The position numbers were made by a program, and so were the translations under genes. DNA of 64,000 nucleotides, from contig NZ_VWWL01000015.1 of NCBI RefSeq assembly GCF_011752995.1, positions 1-64,000 of the forward strand. The letters run 5' to 3'. This DNA is from Burkholderia sp. Ax-1724 (GTDB taxonomy: Bacteria; Pseudomonadota; Gammaproteobacteria; Burkholderiales; Burkholderiaceae). How positions within the stretch are numbered: the first letter of the stretch is position 1; each line of letters begins with the position of its first letter. Below are positions 1 through 7,641 of the stretch, one piece after another. A model generated the notes under the pieces. It ran no database searches, had not been told where the DNA came from, and saw nothing but the letters and a program-made list of their open reading frames with translations.

Positions 1-128
1 GCACGACACAGCCAAAGAAGGAGAGAAAGAAGACCCAAATACCCACTGAATAACACGAAAAGCTGGTCCAACGGGTGGGTCAGAATTCAATGCAAATCGT
101 GGGTCAGGATTCCGTGCAAATCAACACA
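1..128. repeat. IS-like terminal region with 24-bp tandem repeat
   Basis: Positions 75-98 and 99-122 are two adjacent 24-bp copies (GTGGGTCAGAATTCAATGCA.. and GTGGGTCAGGATTCCGTGCA..) differing at three positions. Tandem GTGGGTCA..-type repeats resemble the ends of some IS21-family elements, and the downstream Rep gene lacks a normal 5' end, so an insertion-sequence terminus abutting a truncated gene is the likely reading. The rest of the element would lie left of the window, so the family assignment is only an inference from the repeat pattern. Confidence 0.35.
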
Positions 129-130
129 TC

Positions 131-943
131 GTGCGCACACAGCGATTTGAGGACGGGCAGCAAGAGGTCGTGGCGTTCAGTGTGGCCGTGCAACGGCGCT
201 TTGACGAGCTGAGGCTGCGTCCTCGTGGACTGCGCGGCAAGCGTGAGAAGCTGGAAGGCGAGACCGATGACGATGTGACGGTGAAGGCGTCAAAGTCGCT
301 GGAAACCTCGATAGAGCGTTCGCGCCGGATGATCCGTAAGCGCTGCAAGGCGATCCGCGCCGATCGGATGCTGACGCTGTCAACGCGTGCGAACGAGACA
401 CGCGCGGAAGTGTGGGCGAAGTGGTGGGACGAGTTTCGCAGGCGAATGAATCGCCTGAAGGATTTTCACTACGTGGCGGTACTTGAGCGGCAGGATCGGG
501 GCGCGTGGCATATCCATGTCGCGGTGCATGGCCGGCAGAACTGGAAGCTGCTGCGCTCGATCTGGATGTCGGTCATCAGCAAGTCGGGTACGGATGGCGC
601 GGTGAACGACAGCGTAGGTAACGGCAAGCGTAAGTGGCTGTTTCAACAGTGGGGTGGCAAGGGACGTGCATCGCGTCATCGGATTGCAACGTACATCGCC
701 AAGTACGTTGGCAAGGGCGGCGACGCGTCGACGTTCAATAAGAAACGCTACTGGACCAGCAAGGGTATCGTGCTGCCAGAAACAATCACATACGCGCATC
801 TCGGCCCGGAGTTGCGCGCAGCAGACGCAATCGCGGCTGCACATGAATGCGTGATCGCGAATGGCGCCGACTGCGGAGCTGCGCAACACTTCTGGAATGG
901 CGGGATTGGCGTTTTCTGGATGGCTACGGGCAACACTGTCTAG
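131..943 (+). CDS. Rolling-circle (HUH) replication initiator, 5'-truncated
   Basis: This 270-residue product carries the three motifs of HUH-endonuclease Rep proteins in order: RADRMLTLSTR near residue 78 (motif I), WHIHVAVHG near 127 (the metal-binding HUH motif) and YIAKYVGK near 188 (the motif III tyrosine and lysine). Such proteins nick one strand at a replication origin to start rolling-circle replication of small plasmids or phages. The first usable start is a GTG at 131, only a few bases after the IS-like repeats, and there is no ribosome-binding site, so the natural N-terminus was probably removed by an insertion. It is likely a remnant of an integrated plasmid or phage and is not expected to be functional here. 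Confidence 0.7.
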   Translation: MRTQRFEDGQQEVVAFSVAVQRRFDELRLRPRGLRGKREKLEGETDDDVTVKASKSLETSIERSRRMIRKRCKAIRADRMLTLSTRANETRAEVWAKWWDEFRRRMNRLKDFHYVAVLERQDRGAWHIHVAVHGRQNWKLLRSIWMSVISKSGTDGAVNDSVGNGKRKWLFQQWGGKGRASRHRIATYIAKYVGKGGDASTFNKKRYWTSKGIVLPETITYAHLGPELRAADAIAAAHECVIANGADCGAAQHFWNGGIGVFWMATGNTV

Positions 944-951
944 TACATCTC

Positions 952-1227
952 TTATAGGGGATGAGTTGTAAGCCAGTCTCGAAGCGCGTTGTTCATGCGC
1001 GTTTGCCAGCCTTCGCCACTGTTCTTGAACCGTTCAATGATCTCGGCGTCGTATCGAATCGTGACGGCGATCTTTGGGTTGATGAGCTTTGGACGCCCGC
1101 CGCGTCGCTTCATCTGCGCAAACTGTTCGTCGGTCGGCTCGAACGTATCCGGATCGGCGGCGATACCGCGTGCGATCGCATCTTCTTCGGCCGGGGTGTT
1201 ACGGCGTAGTTTGGATTGCTTGTTCAT
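952..1227 (-). CDS. brnA: BrnA-family antitoxin
   Basis: This 91-residue protein has the BrnA signature: a basic RRGGRPKL segment near residue 45, then NPKIAVTIRYDAEIIERFK and GWQTRMNNALRDWL, the ribbon-helix-helix-like DNA-binding part. BrnA binds and neutralises the BrnT RNase and represses its own operon. The ATG at 1227 is chosen; a TTG lies three codons upstream. The reading frame overlaps the end of brnT by 29 bp, which implies translational coupling in the usual toxin-first order. In this window it sits beside replication remnants, so it may act as an addiction module holding mobile DNA. Confidence 0.85.
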   Translation of the reverse strand: MNKQSKLRRNTPAEEDAIARGIAADPDTFEPTDEQFAQMKRRGGRPKLINPKIAVTIRYDAEIIERFKNSGEGWQTRMNNALRDWLTTHPL

Positions 1228-1480
1228 AACGTTCAATCTCTCGGTTGTTAGCCTTTCGCAAGCTAATGATCCTGAATGTTTCGCCGCGCTGCGTGAACAC
1301 CACGCAGTAGAGGCGGGAGCTAATCACGGCGTAGCCGATTTCGCGTAGTTCGCCATAGTCCTTACGGTCATCAGGCGCGCACCAGACAGCGGTCCAGTCG
1401 ATAAATTCGGCCAGCGCCAGTGGAACTCCGTGCTTGTCCTCGTTCGTGACGCTCTTGGGTCGGTCGTAGGTTGTCTTCAT
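1199..1480 (-). CDS. brnT: BrnT-family ribonuclease toxin
   Basis: This 93-residue protein matches the BrnT family: an N-terminal KHG segment, then DDRKDYGELREIGYAVI, RLYCVVFTQRG and FRIISLRKANNREIERYE. BrnT is a RelE-like RNase that halts translation when not bound by BrnA. The ATG at 1480 is preferred to the TTG at 1483. The gene is the promoter-proximal member of the pair, and an inverted repeat just upstream (1489-1531) is a plausible BrnA operator. Family assignment is firm from the motif order; activity is inferred. Confidence 0.85.
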   Translation of the reverse strand: MKTTYDRPKSVTNEDKHGVPLALAEFIDWTAVWCAPDDRKDYGELREIGYAVISSRLYCVVFTQRGETFRIISLRKANNREIERYEQAIQTTP

Positions 1481-1488
1481 CAATTATT

Positions 1489-1531
1489 GTAGTTACGAAA
1501 ACTAGGTTAATCAAAGGATTTTTGTAACTAC
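1489..1531. promoter_or_regulatory. Inverted repeat upstream of brnT
   Basis: GTAGTTAC (1489-1496) and GTAACTAC (1524-1531) form a perfect 8-bp inverted repeat separated by 27 bp of AT-rich sequence immediately upstream of brnT. BrnA antitoxins autoregulate, so this is a reasonable operator/promoter candidate, but binding is inferred. Confidence 0.45.
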
Positions 1532-1532
1532 G

Positions 1533-1931
1533 TTATTCGCGGGTTCCCGCATACATGGCGTCGTTGTTTGCACCCGGCACTGCCGGTGCGGACAGCTCGC
1601 TCCGTATGAGTGGACTGGCGTATAGCGATTCGTTCGCAGGCGGTCTTAACAGCCGCGCTGGAATGCTGGCCGGCTGCTGGATTCGGCGTTCGATCTCGGT
1701 GTATCCCATCTGGTCGCGCATTAGCTCCAGCTCGAGCGCGTCCAGGCGCAGCACGGCTACGGCCCATGGTGGAATGACGGCACGGCCATTCATCCAGTCC
1801 TTGATTGTGCGTTCGTGGCGTCCGAGCTTGCGGCACAGGTAGCGCATTGGCAGGTTGCCTACGTAGTGCAGGAATTCGGCTGACGACGCGGCGTTGTAGC
1901 GCGTGAGGATTTTTGGTTTGCGTTTTTTCAT
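1533..1931 (-). CDS. Small phage/plasmid-type DNA-binding protein
   Basis: This 132-residue protein has a predicted helix-turn-helix around residues 18-50 (EFLHYVGNLPMRYLCRKLGR then HERTIKDWMNGRAVIPP), which pairs a resistance-to-unwinding surface with a W-containing recognition helix. It is followed by an amphipathic segment (AVLRLDALELELMRDQMGY) often seen in small phage-encoded regulators. The C-terminal 50 residues are proline- and alanine-rich. It lies tail-to-promoter with brnT and probably belongs to the same replication remnant. A role as a copy-number or lysogeny regulator is a guess; only the HTH character is visible. Confidence 0.5.
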   Translation of the reverse strand: MKKRKPKILTRYNAASSAEFLHYVGNLPMRYLCRKLGRHERTIKDWMNGRAVIPPWAVAVLRLDALELELMRDQMGYTEIERRIQQPASIPARLLRPPANESLYASPLIRSELSAPAVPGANNDAMYAGTRE

Positions 1932-1975
1932 GGTGGTCTCGCGTGGGGATTACAGTCTGCGACCATGGATAAAAA

Positions 1976-1995
1976 AGCCGCTCATGGGAGCGGCT
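1976..1995. terminator. Hairpin with T-rich flank
   Basis: AGCCGCTC (1976-1983) and GAGCGGCT (1988-1995) form a perfect 8-bp stem with a 4-base loop. Six A residues lie just left, so on the minus strand the stem is followed by a T run, as in a rho-independent terminator. Confidence 0.6.
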
Positions 1996-2180
1996 GTTTC
2001 GTTGTGTGACGCGAAGTGAGTTCGTATCTTTCATATAAATTACAACCAAAATTTTGGGTGATAATTAAGATTATGTAAAATTAAATAAAACCTCCCAATA
2101 CCCCCCATCCGACACACCACACCCACCCAAACCACCCGACCCTCGCCAGCACATCAATCAGCTAGAATTCTTCAGAAGAA

Positions 2181-2199
2181 AGCCGCTAAAAAAGCGGCT
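2181..2199. terminator. Hairpin just upstream of the glycosyltransferase
   Basis: AGCCGCT (2181-2187), five A residues and AGCGGCT (2193-2199) form a 7-bp stem. The same stem sequence occurs at 1976-1995. It lies 25 bp before the glycosyltransferase start, so it could act as an attenuator or as the end of a transcript from the left. Confidence 0.4.
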
Positions 2200-2223
2200 C
2201 AAATAATAAAACTCAAATAGGCC

Positions 2224-3072
2224 ATGTCTAAAGTCTCCATCGTCGTTCCCTGCTTCAATCAGGAAGCGTTCATTGCCGAAGCCCTCGAATCGGTGCTGGT
2301 GCAATCCTACGGCGACTGGGAATGCATCATCGTGAATGACGGCTCTACCGATGGCTCTGACGCCATTATTCGGCAATACGCAAAGAAGGATCGCCGGTTT
2401 CTGCCTTTTCTCAAGGATAACGGCGGCGTTGCTGCGGCTCGCAACTTTGGTTTTACTCAGGCGTGCGGCTCACTCTTTGTGCCGCTCGATGGCGACGACA
2501 AACTGCACCCGGACTATCTGCGCCGAGTCGTCGAGCGCTTCGAGGTCCAGCCCGATACCGTGCTCGTGTATACCGGCACGCAACGTTTTGGCGAGAGTCG
2601 CAAGGTGTGGCGCTTGCCAACATATAGCTACGAAAAGCTGCTCTGGCAAAACATGATCGTCAACACGGCTATTTACCGGCGTGAGGCGTTTCTGGCCGCG
2701 GGTGGCTACTCTCCGGAAATGATCTTCGGCTTTGAAGACTGGGAATTCTATGTACGACTTCTGAACCCCGAATCCAAAGTCCAATACATTGACGCGCCGC
2801 TGCTTTTCTATCGCATCAAGAAAAGCTCGCGATCGACTGAGCTGGTCGAAAGAGACAAGATCAAGGAGTCGCAGCGACTGATCTATGAGCGCAATCGCGC
2901 GAAGTATGCTCAGTATGAGGCCAATCCCATCAACGTCTTCGGCAAGTGCATGAAGGACTTCGCCCCTTCGTATACGGCGCGCTATAAGCGCCAGGCCTGC
3001 TACATGCACGCTGCGTACGGCATCGCGATTGCCTTTCTGCTCGCAACGGTGGGCGTACTGCTCACGCGCTAA
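2224..3072 (+). CDS. Family 2 glycosyltransferase
   Basis: This 282-residue GT-A fold enzyme starts VSIVVPCFNQEAFIAEALES, followed by IIVNDGSTDGS near residue 39 (nucleotide-sugar binding) and PLDGDDKLHPDYL near residue 87 (the metal-binding DxD-like motif). A later GFEDWEFYVRLL segment fits the catalytic-base region. The last 20 residues form a hydrophobic segment (IAIAFLLATVGVLL) that could anchor it in the membrane. Such enzymes transfer sugars to lipopolysaccharide, exopolysaccharide or proteins; the acceptor cannot be told. It stands alone between replication remnants and a repeat-rich region, and its composition is less GC-biased than the hrp genes, which fits accessory DNA. Confidence 0.85.
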   Translation: MSKVSIVVPCFNQEAFIAEALESVLVQSYGDWECIIVNDGSTDGSDAIIRQYAKKDRRFLPFLKDNGGVAAARNFGFTQACGSLFVPLDGDDKLHPDYLRRVVERFEVQPDTVLVYTGTQRFGESRKVWRLPTYSYEKLLWQNMIVNTAIYRREAFLAAGGYSPEMIFGFEDWEFYVRLLNPESKVQYIDAPLLFYRIKKSSRSTELVERDKIKESQRLIYERNRAKYAQYEANPINVFGKCMKDFAPSYTARYKRQACYMHAAYGIAIAFLLATVGVLLTR

Positions 3073-3342
3073 CATGAGCATCACAATCGCGCGCCTCGTT
3101 CGGGTAGTACGCCGAGGCCGGGAATATCTTTGTTGCCGGTTATCACCAGAGCGCGTGAGTCACTTTGGATAGTGCGCGCGGAATGAACAGGCACGAGCAT
3201 GGCGAAGACGACAAAGTGCCGGCCTGCGAGGGACGTGTGTCCACGAGGCTATCCACGCGCGATAACCTTCACTACGCCTCGATTCATTAAACATCAGGTG
3301 CATGCATGACGAATGCACGGTGTAAAGATCGAATAGTCGTCA

Positions 3343-3468
3343 GCGCAATAGCAAATCACTTATGCACATGCAAGTGTACGAGTGTCCCCAATTCGCGCTT
3401 CCTGCAAATGCGAATAGTCGTTCATATATACGAAGCTCGATTTGATTTCCTTAGAGGCGCAAGCAAAC
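3343..3468 (+). repeat. Diverged ~125-bp repeat, copy 1
   Basis: This copy begins GCGCAATAGCAAATCA and contains AATGCGAATAGT, then CGAAGCTCG and GCGCAAGCAAAC near its end. It shares these blocks in the same order and orientation with the copies at 3545-3641 and 4342-4468. No convincing gene lies in 3073-3769. Confidence 0.5.
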
Positions 3469-3544
3469 CTTGGCGGCCGCCATGCTGCCATTGACGCTGG
3501 CGTCTACAACGAGAACGGCTGGCTTGCCGGACTCCTGTTTTGCG

Positions 3545-3641
3545 GCGAATTGCAAGTCAACTTGTATATGGCAGTGTTCTCTATTCACGCTTTCTGAGAA
3601 TACGAATAGTAGTTCTTATACGAGGAACTCGATTTTAGATA
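3545..3641 (+). repeat. Diverged repeat, copy 2 (shorter)
   Basis: This copy shares GCAAGTCAA, GCAGTGTTCTCTATT, TTTCTGAGAATACGAATAGTA and GGAACTCG blocks with copy 3 (4342-4468), in the same order and orientation, but lacks the GCAAGCAA end block. Confidence 0.45.
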
Positions 3642-3769
3642 GGCCCCACCGTCAAATTCTTGGCGAGCGCGTAGCGCTCATCCTTGGCACGAGAAACGGA
3701 TGCCGACATGCACTTCACCGCCACGCTGTAGATGCTCTCGCGCAAATTCGATGCGAGTGATGAGATTCT

Positions 3770-4036
3770 CTACGTCATCCCGCTCGCAACCCAGGTACGG
3801 ATTCGTTCGTTGATGTCCTGCAATTGTCGCAGCGACGCACGGCGCATCATGTCAGCGATTTGGCCCGGTGGAATGTTGGTGAGTGCCGATACCGTGGCGT
3901 TCAGCCTCGCCTGGAATTCGCGTACGCGTTCGCCGCTGTCCCGGCGATACTCCGGCGACTGGGGATGGGCCGGATTCGCTGACCGTCCGGGATCCGTCGG
4001 CGAATAGGGCGTGGCGGGTAGATTGCTGGTACGCAT
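3770..4036 (-). CDS. Small HrpB-regulated secreted-protein candidate
   Basis: This 88-residue protein begins MRTSNLPATPYSPTDPGRSA, a Ser/Thr/Pro-rich, charge-poor start typical of type III secretion signals. The C-terminal half is helical and charged, with ASLRQLQDINERIRTW near the end. That end resembles the C-terminus of the transposon-borne effector candidate at 7642-9129 (ASIEQLQVFNAYLRSLP). The ATG at 4036 is preferred to the GTG at 4048. An exact hrpII box (4104-4127) with a TACATT -10 31 bp downstream lies just upstream, which argues for a real gene in the HrpB regulon. It may be a small effector or the surviving end of a larger one. No known family is recognised. Confidence 0.6.
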   Translation of the reverse strand: MRTSNLPATPYSPTDPGRSANPAHPQSPEYRRDSGERVREFQARLNATVSALTNIPPGQIADMMRRASLRQLQDINERIRTWVASGMT

Positions 4037-4103
4037 GGCGAAAGACACGGGTTCAAAGTTGAGTCGAATGTACTCGCGTCAGTCGACTACGCGGTTCTTG
4101 CGG

Positions 4104-4127
4104 CGAAGCGCGGTCGCGTATTCCGAA
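4104..4127 (-). promoter_or_regulatory. hrpII box (TTCG-N16-TTCG)
   Basis: On the plus strand, CGAA at 4104-4107 and CGAA at 4124-4127 are separated by exactly 16 bases. Reading leftward, a TACATT -10 element (4067-4072) follows after 31 bp. This is the established layout of HrpB-dependent promoters; it serves the gene at 3770-4036. Confidence 0.75.
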
Positions 4128-4341
4128 GGGGCGTGAGCCGAATAAGATGTGCGTCCGGTTCCGCCGGCTCTATTGCATTCTCGTCAAATGTACAAGGTTA
4201 ACTTTGTCCGCTTTTGTGACACGTAAGCTATCGGGGCGCCGTTTCCGCTTGTGCGTGGGTGCCGGCACGCTCATCGCAACAATCACATCGAGAATGAATG
4301 GGTTGCGGCGAATGCCAAGCATAAAGATCAGCCAAGTCGCC

Positions 4342-4468
4342 AACGCAATAGCAAGTCAATTTGCATATACCAGTGCTCGAGTGTTCTCTATTAAAGCATT
4401 TCTGAAAAATGCGAATAGTATTTTTTATGCGAGAAGCTCGCGTTGATTTGCCTGGATTCGCAAGCAAC
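4342..4468 (+). repeat. Diverged ~125-bp repeat, copy 3
   Basis: This copy begins AACGCAATAGCAAGTCAA, contains AAATGCGAATAGTA and GAGAAGCTCG, and ends CGCAAGCAAC. It is co-oriented with copies 1 and 2. It lies in the otherwise empty stretch between the small effector candidate and the catalase gene. Confidence 0.5.
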
Positions 4469-4570
4469 TATCGCGTCAATTTCGATTTTCAATTGGACGC
4501 CAGTCGGTCCTTTTCGTCTAATTAAGCGGATTTTTAAGTAGCCGAAAATTGACGCCGGAGAACAATCGAA

Positions 4571-6106
4571 ATGTCAGAAAGAACGAAGCGAATCGCGAAG
4601 AGTCTCGTGGCCGCAACCTGCGCCGCGATGATGTCGTCTCCCTATGCCGCCGATATGACGCGCGATAACGGATCGCCGGTTGGCGACAACCAGAACTCGC
4701 AGACGGCCGGACCGGAAGGTCCGGACACGCTGCAAGACTCGCATCTGATCGAAAAACTGCAGCGCTTCGATCGTGAGCGTATTCCCGAGCGCGTCGTGCA
4801 CGCGCGCGGCACCGGCGCTTTCGGCGACTTCGAGAGCACTGCCGATATCAACGACCTGTCGATCGCGCAAGTGTTCAAGCCCGGCACGAAAACACCTGTT
4901 TTCGTGCGCTTTTCGACGGTCATGGGCTATCGCGGCTCGCCGGAGCAGGCACGTGACCCGCGTGGCTTCGCGATCAAGTTCTACACGACCCAGGGTAATT
5001 GGGATCTGGTGGGCATCAACATGCCGATCTTCTTTATTCGCGATGCCATCAAGTTTCCCGACTTCGTGCATGCCAACAAGCCGAGTGCCGTGACGGGCGT
5101 TCAGGACGCTAACCTCGCGTTCGACTTCTTCTCGCATGCGCCCGAAGCGACGAACATGCTCACGCACCTGTACACCACGGAAGGCATGCCGGATTCGTAT
5201 CGCCACATGGACGGCTATGGCGTGCATGCGTTCAAGCTTGTCAACGCGCAGGGCCAGGTGCACTACGTGAAGTTCCACTTCAGGAGCGAGCAAGGCATGC
5301 ATGGTATCCGCCCGCAGGATATCCCCGGCTCGATCGGCGCGGACTGGAACCTGATGACGAACGATCTGTACCACGCAATCAAAGCGGGAGACGATCCGAA
5401 ATGGGACCTGTATATCCAGGTGCTGAATCCGCAGGACCTGAACAAGTCCGACTATGACGCGCTCGACGACACGAAGATCTGGAGCAATGTGCCCGAGCGC
5501 AAGATCGGCACGCTGACCCTCAATCGCGTACCGGATAACTACTTCGAAAGCACCGAGGAATCGGCGTTCGCGCCGTCGCGGATGGTGCCTGGTATCGAGC
5601 CGTCCGAGGACCGCATGCTGCAAGGCCGGATGTTTGCCTATGCGGATACGCAGATGTACCGTCTCGGCGCGAACTTCAATAGCCTGCCGATCAATCGCCC
5701 GCGCGTGCCGGTTGTGAACAACAACCAGGACGGCAAGATGAACTTCGGCGACCGCAAGGGCGAAGTGAATTACGAGCCTTCCACGCTCGGCGAGATTCCC
5801 CAGGACCCACGCTACAAGTACGTGCAGACGCCGCTTTCCGGCACGACTCAGCAAATGGCGATCCGCAAGACGCTCAACTTCCGGCAGGCGGGTGAGTACT
5901 ACCGCACCCTTTCCGAGCAGGACAAGCAGGATCTGGTGACGGCGCTGTCCGGCGACCTGAACCACGTGACCAACGACACGAACAAGTACACGATGCTCTC
6001 GTACTTCTACAAGGCCGATGCGGATTACGGCAGCCGTCTGGTAGATGCGACGCACGCGGACTTGCCGCGCGTGAAAATGCTTGCCTCGAAGCTTTCGGAT
6101 AAATAG
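4571..6106 (+). CDS. katB: Secreted monofunctional catalase
   Basis: This 511-residue heme catalase disproportionates hydrogen peroxide. An N-terminal signal peptide (residues 1-27, ending SSPYAA) predicts export to the periplasm. Catalase landmarks appear in order: RERIPERVVHARGTGAFGDF near residue 68 with the distal histidine, FVRFSTVMGYRGSPEQARDPRGFAIKFYT, INMPIFFIRDAIKFPDFVH with the distal asparagine region, and GRMFAYADTQMYRLGANF near 353 with the proximal heme-ligand tyrosine. It is followed by an ankyrin lipoprotein, the katB-ankB arrangement known in Pseudomonas, where the ankyrin partner supports catalase activity. No hrpII box was seen upstream. It would protect against a host oxidative burst. 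Confidence 0.9.
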   Translation: MSERTKRIAKSLVAATCAAMMSSPYAADMTRDNGSPVGDNQNSQTAGPEGPDTLQDSHLIEKLQRFDRERIPERVVHARGTGAFGDFESTADINDLSIAQVFKPGTKTPVFVRFSTVMGYRGSPEQARDPRGFAIKFYTTQGNWDLVGINMPIFFIRDAIKFPDFVHANKPSAVTGVQDANLAFDFFSHAPEATNMLTHLYTTEGMPDSYRHMDGYGVHAFKLVNAQGQVHYVKFHFRSEQGMHGIRPQDIPGSIGADWNLMTNDLYHAIKAGDDPKWDLYIQVLNPQDLNKSDYDALDDTKIWSNVPERKIGTLTLNRVPDNYFESTEESAFAPSRMVPGIEPSEDRMLQGRMFAYADTQMYRLGANFNSLPINRPRVPVVNNNQDGKMNFGDRKGEVNYEPSTLGEIPQDPRYKYVQTPLSGTTQQMAIRKTLNFRQAGEYYRTLSEQDKQDLVTALSGDLNHVTNDTNKYTMLSYFYKADADYGSRLVDATHADLPRVKMLASKLSDK

Positions 6107-6117
6107 CCGCTAGAAAA

Positions 6118-6146
6118 CGGCGGAGACGGCTGTATGGTCTCCGCCG
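6118..6146 (+). terminator. Hairpin after the catalase gene
   Basis: CGGCGGAGAC (6118-6127) and GTCTCCGCCG (6137-6146) form a perfect 10-bp stem with a 9-base loop. No T run follows, so it may only attenuate readthrough into the ankyrin gene or stabilise the katB message. Confidence 0.5.
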
Positions 6147-6204
6147 GTTCAAGGTGTATTAAGGCTTGAAGTTGTGCCGCCTATTCAAGCGGAGAATCAT
6201 TGCG

Positions 6205-6846
6205 ATGAACCCCTTCCGATCTATTCTGCCCCCTGTGCTTCGCGTGATGGCCATGGCCTGCGTGGCCGTTGCCATGGCAGGTTGCGCATCGACACCGGTG
6301 GCCGCGACTACCGGTGCTCACCCGGAGCTGCGCCGCTACGACGAAGAATGGTTCGACGCGGCGCGTATCGGACGCGTCGATATTCTGCAGACGCTCGTTG
6401 CCGCGGGCTACCCGATCGATGCGACGACGCACGAGGGCTATACGGCGGTGATACTCGCGGCCTACCGGCATCAGCCTGAGGCACTCGAGTATCTGCTGCG
6501 CACGGGCGCGAATGCATGCACGGGTGACCAGCACGGCAATACCGCGCTGATGGGCGTTCTCTTCAAAGGAGATACGGCTCTGGCCAGGCGCCTGATCCAG
6601 ACGCACTGTCCGATCGATCAGACCAACAATGCCGGCGAAACGGCGCTCGCCTTCGCCGCGTTGTTTGGACGGGTCGATCTGGTGCCGCAACTCGTCGCGC
6701 ACGGAGCGAATCTCGAGCATGCCGACGAGCTCGGACGGACCGCGTTGCAGATCGCGGTTCAGCAAGGTAATGCCACGACCATTGCCGCATTGGAAAAGGC
6801 CGGCGCGCAGCACGTTCCCGATCCGGCGATGTACAACCATCCTTGA
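6205..6846 (+). CDS. ankB: Ankyrin-repeat lipoprotein, catalase partner
   Basis: This 213-residue protein has a lipoprotein signal peptide ending VAMAGCAS, with the lipidated cysteine near residue 27. About four ankyrin repeats follow, seen in EGYTAVILAAYRHQPEALEYLL, HGNTALMGVLFKGDTALARRLI, AGETALAFAALFGRVDLVPQLV and LGRTALQIAVQQGNATTIAALE. The ATG at 6205 has GGAGA upstream and is preferred to 6166. It lies directly downstream of the catalase gene, matching katB-ankB pairs in which the ankyrin protein is a membrane-tethered partner of catalase. Function is transferred from that pairing. Confidence 0.8.
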   Translation: MNPFRSILPPVLRVMAMACVAVAMAGCASTPVAATTGAHPELRRYDEEWFDAARIGRVDILQTLVAAGYPIDATTHEGYTAVILAAYRHQPEALEYLLRTGANACTGDQHGNTALMGVLFKGDTALARRLIQTHCPIDQTNNAGETALAFAALFGRVDLVPQLVAHGANLEHADELGRTALQIAVQQGNATTIAALEKAGAQHVPDPAMYNHP

Positions 6847-6869
6847 AATCAGAACGCGAATCCGTTCGC

Positions 6870-6893
6870 TTCGGATCTTGCACCGGCTTTTCG
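6870..6893 (+). promoter_or_regulatory. hrpII box of the interrupted gene
   Basis: TTCG at 6870-6873 and TTCG at 6890-6893 are separated by 16 bases. TACATT (6926-6931) follows 32 bp later as the -10 element, and the interrupted gene starts at 6983. Confidence 0.8.
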
Positions 6894-6982
6894 CCTCACC
6901 GGATCGTTGCGCTTCGCACGCCGAATACATTGTGTCTCCGGCACAGAGGTTTGCCCGTTCCGCAACGATATAGAGAACACCT

Positions 6983-7211
6983 ATGCCTACCCGTTCTATC
7001 CGTGGGAACAGCCAGACCCGCTCCCCTGCCGGCAAACACTTTGAGAACGACTCCCCTGCCCGCCAGAGCGAGACTTCAGCACGATCCGGCGTACGTCGTA
7101 TGCCGGAACTCCTGACTCGATTGGGCGAGAAAAAAGCTCCGCGTCCTGAATCTACAACGGGTAAGGTCCCGGTCAAGCGGGTACAGACAAACGACACGGT
7201 CGAACCGACCA
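6983..7211 (+). pseudogene. Effector-like gene, 5' part, split by transposon
   Basis: This is the N-terminal 76 codons of a gene broken by the Tn3-family element at 7212-14049. The peptide (MPTRSIRGNSQTRSPAGK and onward) is rich in Ser, Thr, Arg and Pro, like a type III secretion signal and disordered leader. The frame runs on into the transposon end for about 24 more codons. Removing the element and one copy of the GACCA duplication (6843 bp, divisible by three) joins this frame exactly to the open frame at 14055-14605, restoring a 259-residue protein. An hrpII promoter lies 90 bp upstream. The original function is unknown. Confidence 0.75.
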
Positions 7212-7253
7212 GAGGGTCGGCCGGGATTCGCAAAAAATCCGCCACACCTCGAC
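7212..7253 (+). repeat. Left terminal inverted repeat
   Basis: GAGGGTCGGCCGGGATTCGC and the following 22 bases match the reverse complement of 14008-14049 at 37 of 42 positions. The inner 35 bases differ at only two. Confidence 0.9.
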
Positions 7254-7489
7254 ATAAAATGATGATTCAAATGGGAAATTGACTGCCTGATTGGTCAAGG
7301 GAGCCGAGCAGATCGTTCCCAGGCTGCTGATGTGCCCCGTACGGCGAAAGCACCTCGACAACATTATTGAGCAAGTTGAGATTGAAGCGGAAGTATCGGT
7401 GTAATGGGCAATTGCCACTCGACGCGGGGGCAACGAAAGCCGTGGAACGGTGATTTGTTCTCCTTTCTCGCTCATAAGTAACCCATCGG

Positions 7490-7513
7490 TTCGCGAACAG
7501 AGTTGGAGGTTCG
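7490..7513 (+). promoter_or_regulatory. hrpII box inside the transposon
   Basis: TTCG at 7490-7493 and TTCG at 7510-7513 are separated by 16 bases, 129 bp before the effector-like start at 7642. No clear TAnnnT -10 is visible at the expected 31-32 bp. The transposon thus seems to carry its own HrpB-responsive control. Confidence 0.65.
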
Positions 7514-7641
7514 CCACCAAGAAGCCCATCGGCAATGGATGCCGGCAAACTCGGCGTGCGGCTGGTTTCGTCGTCTTCACGTGTCATTGAGGATAGGCTA
7601 GCCATGCCCCTGATGCTGCCGTGTCAATACTGTTCACCGCC

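Noticed and set aside
4574..6055. Minus-strand frame of 493 codons
   Set aside because: Antisense to the catalase gene, which has all family motifs; composition is Arg/Val-rich shadow.
6181..7245. Minus-strand frame of 354 codons
   Set aside because: Antisense to the ankyrin lipoprotein and the interrupted effector-like gene; no recognisable domain.
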